Shown: positions 61,501 through 64,000 of the stretch, one piece after another
Layout: every line of letters begins with the position of its first letter
Position numbering within the stretch: the first letter of the stretch is position 1
Assembly (NCBI RefSeq): GCF_047675955.1
Contig: NC_132928.1
Span: 43,394,889 to 43,458,888, forward strand
Length of the DNA stretch: 64,000 nucleotides
Source: Chlorocebus sabaeus
Taxonomy: Eukaryota; Chordata; Mammalia; Primates; Cercopithecidae
Direction of reading: 5' to 3'
The notes under the pieces: generated by a model
The model's input: only the letters and a program-made list of their open reading frames with translations
What the model was told of the DNA's origin: nothing
Databases searched by the model: none
Translations under genes and position numbers: made by a program

Positions 61501-63798
61501 TCAACTACATCCAATAAACTAAATATATTACTAATTACATTTACTATCTGTTATATCAATTAAAAACAAAATGATGCTTAATGAAAAATTCTAATTTTAC
61601 TTCGAGCTTAATTTCATTAATTTTATTCAACAGCGATTTAAATGAATAGATGCAAAATCAGTTTCAGATACTTATTTAATTGAGCCAACATTTTGTTGCT
61701 TGCTACCATATCAATTACATAGGGAATATAAAAATCCATAATACGTTACCTTTACCTACAGTGTATTTGTCTACTAAGTGCCAAGAGAATCCTTGTGAAA
61801 GGTGACATTTACCGCAGAATAGGGAAAGATAATTTCAGCTTTGATGAAAGTAGAAGGCTTATATTCAGCATTATAATTATTTTTTCAGCTATGCAGTCAG
61901 AAGGACCTGTGGAACATGTTCCAGTTTTTGGAAGCACAAGTGGATCCGTTCGTTCTACTAGTCCTAATGTGCAGCCTTCTATCTCTCAACCTATTTTAAC
62001 TGTTCAGCAACAAACACAGGCTACAGCTTTTGTGCAACCCACTCAACAAAGTCATCCTCAGATTGAGCCTGTCAATCAGGAGTTATCTTCAAACATAGTA
62101 GAGGTTGTTCAAAGTTCACCAGTTGAGCGGCCTTCTACTTCCACAGCAGTATTTGGCACAGGTAAGATTAATTTTAAAATGAAGTCAGAGTAGACCTATG
62201 CATTTATAAGATCTCGAGTATATCCTGAGTTATATATCTTGAGTATATATATCTTGAGTATTCTTTGTACAAATGAAGTTAGAGTAAACCTGTGCAATTA
62301 TGATATCTTGGATATAATACATATCACAAGTATTCTTTGTGCATACTTGCTTTCTACCAGATATTAGAATGAATGAATATATTACTAACGTTTTATTTCA
62401 TGTTTACTGCTGAATATGACTATTTTAGATCAGTTGTTTGTCATTAAGATGATTCTCCCCCTGCAGTTACTTTTTTTACTGGTTTTACCTATTAACGCAA
62501 AACATATTGTGTGTAATTTAACGGAGGTCCTGAGGACTAAAAGACACCTAAGATAAGACCATATACTGATTTACATATAGTGTACATTTTTTCTTACTCA
62601 AGGAGTCCTGAGTTTTGTAGAAGGTCCCATGTAAACTTTGTAAATAACAACATATTAGTACAATCTCAGTGAATCAGATACATTGTAAAAATTGGTTGGC
62701 TTTATTAAGCAAAGCGTGGATTGGTATAAAAACATTGACTCAGAGCGTAAGTTGCTCTTTGTTTACCCATAACTTAGCAGAAACAAATTATGTTGATGCA
62801 TTGATCTAGGAGTTGGTTGAGTGTATTTTAGTAATCTGTACAATTAAATGTTTACTGTGTTCTCCTTTAGTTAAGTGACTGTATTGGGTAAATTATCTTT
62901 ATTGAAATTGAGTTATGATCATGCTCTAATTCAAGATTTATGTAATTTCAAAGTTTCGGCTACCCCCAGTTCTTCTTTGCCAAAGCGTACACGTGAAGAG
63001 GAAGAGGATAGCACCATAGAAGCATCAGACCAAGTCTCTGATGATACAGTGGAAATGCCTCTTCCAAAGAAGTTGAAAAGCGTTACACCCGTAGGAACTG
63101 AGGTGCATAAAGTTCTTTTTGTCGATTTTAACCTTTACCAGTAGAGTTAAGGTACTCTTTTCAGTTATATATAGCCTAGAGAAAATTAATCTTTTGGGAC
63201 CAAAATGTATTATCTGGAAAACACTTTTACTGAACTTTCTACAAAGATTCCACTGACAACCCAGGTATTGTTGCCAACAGTGTTTTATGTTCTTGCATAT
63301 CTTTAATTTGTTTCTATTTCAGTTAAAAAACACAGTTATAAAAACATAAATTGAATTTCATCTCAGCTTTTAAATATCATGGGCATAAACTGTTACCTGC
63401 TGTCTTTTTCTAAGATTAACCAAAATTATATTCCTTTTTGTTGTTAAGATTAAATTGTAATGAAGCAGGTTTCAAATCAAACATTAAGGCTACTAAATTA
63501 ATTGTATTAGCATGTATTAATGTTCAAAAACTGCACTTTGTGTGTACTGAGGAAGAATGTGATTATAATTTTTAAATAAAATTTTTTTTATTTTTCTATA
63601 GTTTCATAAAATTAAAGATTTGAAGGGTTTTTTCAAATAAGAGAACTAACAAAAACAGGTAACCCTTCATCTACTACAATGATGTGGTTAATATATTAGT
63701 GTATTATGATACAGGAAGAAGTTATGGCAGAAGAAAGTACTGATGGAGAGGTGGAGACTCAGGTATACAACCAGGATTCTCAAGATTCCATTGGAGAA
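16367..63798 (+). CDS. TPR: TPR nuclear basket protein, coding exons 1-39 (gene continues past right edge)
   Basis: TPR is the large coiled-coil protein of the nuclear pore basket. It anchors to NUP153, helps organise mRNA export and chromatin exclusion at pores, and binds the spindle checkpoint proteins MAD1/MAD2 (family knowledge). Thirty-nine exons join in frame to 5,688 coding nt, residues 1-1896. The start is the ATG at 16367, [17 protein letters not shown], which matches the TPR N-terminus I recall. Residues 1 to about 1630 are almost continuous heptad coiled coil rich in E, K, L and Q. Residues 1640-1820 are a Ser/Thr/Pro/Gln-rich disordered linker. Residues 1819-1868 hold two basic clusters (LPKRTR, LPKKLKS) in the known nuclear localisation region. 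The acidic tail of the roughly 2,360-residue protein is beyond the window. All introns are GT-AG except the GC-AG intron after exon 5. No frameshift or stop was seen. The gene is head-to-head with ODR4. Confidence 0.98.
17318..17625 (+). mobile_element. AluY-like
   Basis: Contains GGATCACGAGGTCAGGAGAT and GGAGAATGGCGTGAACCCGG, AluY-type diagnostic segments. Flanked by duplicated AAGTGTAACTG. In TPR intron 1. Confidence 0.9.
18245..18349 (+). CDS. TPR: TPR coding exon 2
   Basis: Residues 51-85, entering in phase 1 and leaving with one base. It reads [17 protein letters not shown], coiled coil. The acceptor is ctgtag and the donor is gtaagt. The split codon 86 reads Ser here, where I recall Asn in human. 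Confidence 0.97.
18940..19801 (-). mobile_element. Solo ERVK-type LTR (LTR5-like), antisense, in TPR intron 2
   Basis: About 860 bp. Read on the minus strand it starts TGTGGGGAAAAG and ends near the CAGGTGTGGAGGGGCAGGCC-type terminus of HERV-K LTRs. A 6-bp duplication, AGATGT, flanks it (18934-18939, 19802-19807), the size expected for ERVK. No internal viral genes are present, so it is a recombined solo LTR. The family name is from memory. Confidence 0.85.
19833..19945 (-). pseudogene. 5S rRNA pseudogene
   Basis: Minus strand from 19945. The segment TCTGATCTCGCAAGCTAAAC and then AGGGTCGGGCCTGGTTAGAA align with 5S rRNA with only scattered substitutions. The first about 85 bases align well (GTTTACAGTCAGACCACC for GTCTACGGCCATACCACC) and the last about 30 are degraded. 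The internal A and C boxes are largely retained. It lies 26 bp from the LTR boundary. Confidence 0.88.
20010..20300 (-). mobile_element. Alu, antisense
   Basis: Flanked by duplicated GCATAATTAA (20000 and 20301). In TPR intron 2. Confidence 0.9.
21499..21572 (+). CDS. TPR: TPR coding exon 3
   Basis: Residues 86-110 ([18 protein letters not shown]). Acceptor acccag, donor gtaaga. It ends in phase 0. Coiled coil. Confidence 0.97.
22390..23845 (+). mobile_element. Degraded L1 ORF2-derived sequence in TPR intron 3
   Basis: Sense L1 sequence with reverse-transcriptase segments recognisable around 22735-23050 (GTACTGGAAGTACCAGCGAG, then a decayed palm region). The block GACCAATGGAATAGAGAGCC follows near 23440. 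A related short block at 22420-22505 suggests two overlapping L1 fragments. All frames are broken. Confidence 0.8.
23912..24213 (-). mobile_element. Alu (J/S), antisense
   Basis: TTTTTGAGACAGGGTCTCGC to CATGAGCCACTGCACCCAGC. In TPR intron 3. Confidence 0.9.
24561..24657 (+). CDS. TPR: TPR coding exon 4
   Basis: Residues 111-142 plus one base, starting [16 protein letters not shown]. In human oncogenic TPR-MET the TPR part ends at residue 142, which is exactly this exon's last complete codon. The donor is gtatga. Residue 141 reads Ser, where I recall Leu in human. Confidence 0.97.
25184..25476 (+). mobile_element. AluS-like
   Basis: GGCCGGGCATGGTGGCTGAC through a terminal A tail. In TPR intron 4. 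Confidence 0.9.
25494..25513 (+). repeat. (GT)n microsatellite
   Basis: GT dinucleotide run after the Alu in TPR intron 4. Similar short runs occur at 7326-7341 and 37097-37112. Confidence 0.8.
27069..27367 (+). mobile_element. Alu nested in the Tigger element
   Basis: CCTGGCACGGTGGCTCATGC to the A tail at 27367. Tigger sequence resumes on both sides, so the Alu arrived later. Confidence 0.92.
28256..28437. repeat. Three-copy 59-bp tandem repeat inside the Tigger element
   Basis: Units start at 28261, 28320 and 28379, each beginning GGTTTATGGTATTGCACTAA and ending near TTCAAAAG. They differ at only a few positions, so the expansion is much younger than the transposon. Confidence 0.95.
29048..29151 (+). 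CDS. TPR: TPR coding exon 5 (GC splice donor)
   Basis: Residues 143-177 ([19 protein letters not shown]). The frame requires the exon to end with AAG at 29151. The next bases are gcaagt, so the intron starts with GC rather than GT. The surrounding match to U1 (AAG|GCAAGT) is otherwise ideal, as is typical of GC-AG introns. Confidence 0.95.
29485..29649 (+). CDS. TPR: TPR coding exon 6
   Basis: Residues 178-232 ([16 protein letters not shown] at the start). Phase 0 at both ends, so it could be skipped in frame. Acceptor ctttag, donor gtaagt. Confidence 0.97.
30102..30194 (+). CDS. TPR: TPR coding exon 7
   Basis: Residues 233-263 ([18 protein letters not shown]). Phase 0 at both ends. Acceptor tttttag, donor gtatat. 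Coiled coil. Confidence 0.97.
30613..30693 (+). CDS. TPR: TPR coding exon 8
   Basis: Residues 264-290 ([19 protein letters not shown]). Phase 0 at both ends. It is separated from exon 9 by an intron of only 79 nt. Confidence 0.97.
30773..30860 (+). CDS. TPR: TPR coding exon 9
   Basis: Residues 291-319 plus one base ([20 protein letters not shown]). Acceptor ttttag, donor gtaagt. Confidence 0.97.
31585..31725 (+). CDS. TPR: TPR coding exon 10
   Basis: Residues 320-366 plus one base ([17 protein letters not shown] at the start). Two substitutions relative to the human sequence I recall: [10 protein letters not shown] for GRLEKELENA. Confidence 0.97.
32122..32213 (+). CDS. TPR: TPR coding exon 11
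   Basis: Residues 367-397. It contains [19 protein letters not shown], an Ala-rich break in the heptad pattern within the rod. Acceptor ttacag, donor gtaaga. Confidence 0.97.
32492..32689 (+). CDS. TPR: TPR coding exon 12
   Basis: Residues 398-463 ([19 protein letters not shown] at the start). Phase 0 at both ends. It begins the region of the rod reported to tether TPR to the pore through NUP153 (about residues 437-513 in human). The following intron carries the RFK retrocopy. Confidence 0.97.
33228..33242. repeat. 5' target-site duplication of RFK retrocopy
   Basis: AAGAGGTACTGATTG, repeated exactly at 35868-35882. Confidence 0.95.
33418..33906 (+). pseudogene. Intact 162-codon RFK-like reading frame
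   Basis: Riboflavin kinase converts riboflavin and ATP to FMN. The frame is uninterrupted from [20 protein letters not shown] to SKSKIMNGH and stops at TGA (33904-33906). It retains the flavokinase PTAN nucleotide/Mg-binding motif (GIPTANFP) and all regions of the roughly 155-162-residue family length. From memory I see only about four substitutions from human RFK, near GRSSKQL, KKQLDL and KVKED. Whether it is expressed is unknown. An intact retrocopy with no evidence of a promoter is most safely called a pseudogene. Confidence 0.88.
34302..34442 (+). mobile_element. Alu left-monomer (FLAM-like) inside the RFK 3' UTR copy
   Basis: A single monomer with an A tail, flanked by duplicated AAATGCATTAA (34292 and 34444). 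It may have been present in the parental RFK 3' UTR or have inserted after retroposition. Confidence 0.85.
35732..35865. repeat. Perfect 53-bp inverted repeat at the retrocopy 3' end
   Basis: The arms 35732-35784 and 35813-35865 are exact reverse complements. The 28-nt spacer is a run of T, then G, then six A and one T. The left arm is the terminal RFK 3' UTR, including its AATAAA. The right arm is its antisense copy. Both lie inside the target-site duplications. Confidence 0.97.
35868..35882. repeat. 3' target-site duplication of RFK retrocopy
   Basis: AAGAGGTACTGATTG, an exact match to 33228-33242. It directly follows a run of A that abuts the inverted arm. Confidence 0.95.
36503..36610 (+). 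CDS. TPR: TPR coding exon 13
   Basis: Residues 464-499 ([19 protein letters not shown]). Phase 0 at both ends. Acceptor ttaaag, donor gttaga. It lies in the pore-tethering part of the rod. Confidence 0.96.
37543..37769 (+). CDS. TPR: TPR coding exon 14
   Basis: Residues 500-574 plus two bases ([19 protein letters not shown] at the start). Contains a Ser-rich insert ([11 protein letters not shown]) before the heptads resume at [13 protein letters not shown]. Longest exon in the first half of the gene. Confidence 0.97.
37821..38116 (+). mobile_element. AluJ-like
   Basis: GGCTCAGTGTCTTATGCCTG to the interrupted A tail. In TPR intron 14, starting about 50 nt after the exon 14 donor. Confidence 0.88.
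38117..38420 (+). mobile_element. L2-like remnant
   Basis: AACAGTGCTAGATACTTGGG and CTATCTGTGGGAGCATAGAG resemble old LINE2-type consensus. In TPR intron 14. Confidence 0.4.
38708..38871 (+). CDS. TPR: TPR coding exon 15
   Basis: Residues 575-629 plus one base ([20 protein letters not shown] at the start). Acceptor ctacag, donor gtatgt. Confidence 0.97.
39394..39527 (+). CDS. TPR: TPR coding exon 16
   Basis: Residues 630-674. It encodes a non-coiled Ser/Thr/Pro hinge ([19 protein letters not shown]) between two rod segments. Acceptor cctgaag, donor gtaaag. Only 76 nt separate it from exon 17. Confidence 0.97.
39604..39752 (+). CDS. TPR: TPR coding exon 17
   Basis: Residues 675-723 plus two bases ([19 protein letters not shown] at the start). 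The coiled coil resumes here. Acceptor tttag, donor gtaagt. Confidence 0.97.
39958..40260 (+). mobile_element. AluS-like
   Basis: Full dimer with an AATAAAATAAAATAG-type tail. In TPR intron 17. Confidence 0.9.
41315..41477 (+). CDS. TPR: TPR coding exon 18
   Basis: Residues 724-778 ([18 protein letters not shown] at the start). Acceptor taccag, donor gtgagt. Flanked by Alu elements in opposite orientation (39958-40260 plus, 41777-42095 minus). Confidence 0.97.
41777..42095 (-). mobile_element. AluY-like, antisense
   Basis: Long T/C-interrupted tail, then GAGACAGAGTCTCCCTCTGT to CCCCCGCGCCCGGCC. In TPR intron 18. Confidence 0.92.
42315..42435 (-). mobile_element. MIR-like SINE remnant
   Basis: CCCCCATTTTACCTGTGTGA to GGACTTGAACCCATGTG, a diverged MIR in TPR intron 18. 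Confidence 0.5.
43073..43207 (+). CDS. TPR: TPR coding exon 19
   Basis: Residues 779-823 ([20 protein letters not shown] at the start). Phase 0 at both ends. The acceptor is ttaag directly before GTAAGAGC. Confidence 0.97.
43713..43853 (+). CDS. TPR: TPR coding exon 20
   Basis: Residues 824-870 ([20 protein letters not shown] at the start). Phase 0 at both ends. Contains KKLGNE, where I recall KKLENE in human. Confidence 0.97.
43960..44740. mobile_element. Possible ancient L1M-type remnant in TPR intron 20
   Basis: A CT-rich tract ending TTTCAGGTGTGACAGTAAATC...TGTTACTGTCTCTTGGCT resembles old L1M 3' regions. The match is by eye and loose. No coding potential was seen. Confidence 0.35.
44814..44979 (+). 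CDS. TPR: TPR coding exon 21
   Basis: Residues 871-925 plus one base ([18 protein letters not shown] at the start). Ends SQSSQRTGK, a likely flexible point. The next intron contains an ERV LTR. Confidence 0.97.
45567..45890. mobile_element. Tigger-related MITE (MER44-like) in TPR intron 21
   Basis: Contains CAACTATAGGCTAACGTAAG, TGTTCTGAGCACCTA and GTTTTCAACTCACGATA, typical of this nonautonomous DNA transposon group. The subfamily name is from memory. Confidence 0.6.
46093..47129 (-). mobile_element. ERV LTR (ERVK-type, MER9-like by memory), antisense, in TPR intron 21
   Basis: About 1 kb. On the minus strand it starts near CAGGAAGTCAGGGACCCCAA, contains AATAAAAACTTGCTGG (a polyadenylation signal, seen as its complement near 46275) and ends ...CCCAATAATTAAACA. 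The termini are TG...TA, with the usual CA mutated. No clean target duplication could be resolved. The LTR class is confident, the subfamily is not. No viral coding sequence was seen. Confidence 0.75.
47444..47610 (+). CDS. TPR: TPR coding exon 22
   Basis: Residues 926-981 ([19 protein letters not shown]). Acceptor tttag, donor gtatgt. Coiled coil. Confidence 0.97.
48602..48754 (+). CDS. TPR: TPR coding exon 23
   Basis: Residues 982-1032 ([19 protein letters not shown] at the start). Phase 0 at both ends. The acceptor (atatggtaaag) has almost no pyrimidine tract directly before the AG. The T-rich stretch lies about 20 nt further upstream. Confidence 0.96.
49193..49309 (+). CDS. TPR: TPR coding exon 24
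   Basis: Residues 1033-1071 ([19 protein letters not shown] at the start). Phase 0 at both ends. Acceptor acttag, donor gtaagt. Confidence 0.97.
50318..50521 (+). CDS. TPR: TPR coding exon 25
   Basis: Residues 1072-1139 ([19 protein letters not shown] at the start). Phase 0 at both ends. Followed by a 294-nt intron, most of which is a shortened Alu. Confidence 0.97.
50570..50754 (-). mobile_element. Internally deleted Alu in TPR intron 25
   Basis: T tail, GAGATGGAGTCTCGCTCTGT, then GCTGGGATTACAGACATTAG joined directly to CACCGTGCCTGACC. The second monomer is missing. It ends about 60 nt before exon 26. Confidence 0.88.
50816..51000 (+). CDS. TPR: TPR coding exon 26
   Basis: Residues 1140-1200 plus two bases. 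Starts [20 protein letters not shown]. The CVCRC cluster of three cysteines is unusual in this rod. Acceptor ttgcag, donor gtaaat. Confidence 0.97.
51428..51575 (+). CDS. TPR: TPR coding exon 27
   Basis: Residues 1201-1250 ([20 protein letters not shown] after the split Arg). Acceptor ttgtag, donor gtaggt. Confidence 0.97.
51720..51950 (+). mobile_element. MIR SINE
   Basis: AGTTTCTTCATCTGTAATAT and GTGGGTGCTTAATAAATTCC are conserved MIR segments. In TPR intron 27. Confidence 0.75.
52622..52912 (+). mobile_element. AluY-like
   Basis: GGCCGGGCACGATGGCTCAT, GGAGAATGGCGTGAACCCGG, followed by an (AAT)n tail. In TPR intron 27. Confidence 0.9.
53507..53644 (+). CDS. TPR: TPR coding exon 28
   Basis: Residues 1251-1296 ([19 protein letters not shown] at the start). 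Phase 0 at both ends. Separated from exon 29 by 92 nt. Confidence 0.97.
53737..53868 (+). CDS. TPR: TPR coding exon 29
   Basis: Residues 1297-1340 ([20 protein letters not shown] at the start). Phase 0 at both ends. The acceptor tttcag is followed by gtaagg, which also resembles a donor, but the reading frame continues through it. Confidence 0.97.
54168..54458 (+). mobile_element. AluJ-like
   Basis: CCAGACATGGTGGCTCATGC to the A tail. In TPR intron 29. Confidence 0.9.
54560..54765 (+). mobile_element. MIR SINE
   Basis: TTTCCTCATTTGTAAAATGA, then TACACGTAAAGCACGTTACC, TGGCATCTAC. In TPR intron 29. Confidence 0.75.
55134..55264 (+). CDS. TPR: TPR coding exon 30
   Basis: Residues 1341-1383 plus two bases ([20 protein letters not shown] at the start). 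Acceptor ttctag, donor gtatat. Confidence 0.97.
55664..55793 (-). mobile_element. Alu monomer, antisense
   Basis: TTTGTGGAGAACAGTGTTTC to CATGAGCCATCATGCCTGGC. Single-monomer remnant in TPR intron 30, downstream of a (GTT)n run. Confidence 0.75.
56091..56168 (+). repeat. Short tandem duplication
   Basis: ATTCAGGCCATCTGATTTCA plus AGTTCAGT occurs at 56091 and again at 56141, period 50. In TPR intron 30. Confidence 0.9.
56183..56375 (+). mobile_element. MER5A-like hAT element in TPR intron 30
   Basis: Starts near CATTGGCAAACTATAGCCCA and ends CCGGCCCTTTACAGAAAA, the conserved ends of MER5A (hAT-Charlie). Confidence 0.8.
56410..56530 (+). mobile_element. MIR-like remnant
   Basis: Contains TGTTACTTGACCACTGGTAA and TTTTCTCATCTCTAAAATGC. 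In TPR intron 30, just after the MER5A-like element. Confidence 0.5.
56713..56923 (+). CDS. TPR: TPR coding exon 31
   Basis: Residues 1384-1454 ([19 protein letters not shown] after the split codon). Contains the basic stretch [15 protein letters not shown] near its end. Acceptor taaag, donor gtattt. Confidence 0.97.
57802..57945 (+). CDS. TPR: TPR coding exon 32
   Basis: Residues 1455-1502 ([20 protein letters not shown] at the start). Phase 0 at both ends. Acceptor cttag, donor gtatga. Confidence 0.97.
58157..58462 (-). mobile_element. AluY-like, antisense
   Basis: GAGATGGAGTCTCGCTGTGT to CCACCGCGCCCGGCC with few substitutions. Flanked by duplicated CTATTTAGTC. In TPR intron 32, ending about 110 nt before exon 33. 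Confidence 0.92.
58575..58773 (+). CDS. TPR: TPR coding exon 33
   Basis: Residues 1503-1568 plus one base ([18 protein letters not shown] at the start). Ends [15 protein letters not shown]. Acceptor ttaaag, donor gtaaat. Confidence 0.97.
58774..59733 (+). other. TPR: TPR intron 33
   Basis: Unassigned AT-rich sequence with a short GT run near 58880. No gene or RNA seen. Confidence 0.6.
59734..59939 (+). CDS. TPR: TPR coding exon 34
   Basis: Residues 1569-1637. Carries the last strong coiled coil ([20 protein letters not shown]). Acceptor tttag, donor gtgatt. Confidence 0.97.
60150..60211 (+). CDS. TPR: TPR coding exon 35
   Basis: At 62 nt this is the smallest TPR exon in the window. Residues 1638-1657 plus two bases ([20 protein letters not shown]). 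The protein changes here from coiled coil to a disordered linker. Confidence 0.95.
60741..60949 (+). CDS. TPR: TPR coding exon 36
   Basis: Residues 1658-1727 plus one base. Low-complexity Thr/Pro/Val-rich linker with repeated TP sites ([34 protein letters not shown]), plausible proline-directed phosphorylation sites. The opposite strand is open by chance. Confidence 0.97.
61889..62161 (+). CDS. TPR: TPR coding exon 37
   Basis: At 273 nt this is the longest TPR exon here. Residues 1728-1818 plus one base: a Ser/Gln/Thr-rich linker ([19 protein letters not shown]) with one FG pair (VFGS) and a second near the end (VFGT). Confidence 0.97.
62954..63102 (+). CDS. TPR: TPR coding exon 38, nuclear localisation region
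   Basis: Residues 1819-1868. Two basic clusters, [10 protein letters not shown] and [10 protein letters not shown], are separated by an acidic segment. This matches the position of the experimentally mapped human TPR nuclear localisation signal (about 1812-1866, from memory). Confidence 0.97.
63715..63798 (+). CDS. TPR: TPR coding exon 39
   Basis: Residues 1869-1896 ([20 protein letters not shown] at the start). Phase 0 at both ends, donor gtaagt. It opens the acidic C-terminal region. The next exon lies beyond the window. Confidence 0.97.
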
Positions 63799-64000
63799 GT
63801 AAGTAAAAACGTACCTAAAGTAGCAAACTGTTGCTTTTCATGAATGAAATTAGCTTTGACAGATTGAAACATTATTTGGTCTTTTTATTTTTTACTTGTT
63901 CTTATTACATTTAATGAAATTAAATTAATCATTGCAGAGTCTGCTTTCTTTTACTCCTATGAGTATAGTGTACTGCCTTCTAAACTTATATTAAAGAAAT

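Larger units (their letters stand above)
60950..63714 (+). other. TPR: TPR introns 36-38
   Basis: Introns around exons 37 and 38. An L2-like block lies at 61300-61410. Near 62215-62340 a short imperfect duplication of TATCTTGAGTATTCTTTGT-type sequence occurs. Nothing else is recognisable. Confidence 0.6.

Overview
This is a stretch of primate nuclear genome. It carries dense Alu repeats, including AluY-type copies, plus ERVK-type and MaLR LTRs, L1 fragments, a Tigger DNA transposon and old MIR/L2 remnants. The window holds two human-type genes in head-to-head arrangement: the 5' part of ODR4 (C1orf27) on the minus strand and the first 39 coding exons of TPR, the nuclear pore basket protein, on the plus strand. 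In human this locus is 1q31. The predicted proteins differ from the human TPR and ODR4 I recall at roughly 20 positions over about 2,130 residues. With AluY and ERVK LTRs this suggests a non-human catarrhine, most likely an Old World monkey. That species inference rests on memory, not on an alignment.

Layout. Positions 1-15.4 kb contain ODR4, read right to left. A probable noncoding first exon ends at 15423. Seven coding exons cover residues 1-237 of about 454, and the gene continues past the left edge. Positions 15.4-16.5 kb are a CpG-rich bidirectional promoter with CRE-, ETS- and ZNF143-type motifs. From 16367 to 63798, TPR is split into 39 coding exons encoding residues 1-1896 of about 2,360: the whole coiled-coil rod, the linker and the nuclear localisation region. 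The acidic C-terminal tail lies beyond the right edge. Every exon joins in frame. One intron (after exon 5) uses a GC donor.

The introns are where the unusual material lies. TPR intron 2 holds an antisense ERVK-type solo LTR beside a 5S rRNA pseudogene. Intron 3 holds L1 ORF2-derived sequence. Intron 4 holds a nearly complete Tigger transposon containing an Alu and a 3 x 59-bp tandem array. Intron 12 holds a full-length riboflavin kinase (RFK) retrocopy with an intact 162-codon frame, a 15-bp target-site duplication and an inverted copy of its own 3' end, giving a 53-bp perfect hairpin. Intron 21 holds a second ERV LTR.

How the genes relate. ODR4 is an ER membrane protein linked to the UFMylation protease UFSP2. 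TPR is the coiled-coil scaffold of the nuclear basket. They share a promoter region rather than a pathway. I found no previously undescribed multi-gene system. The most notable feature is the fold-back RFK retrocopy.
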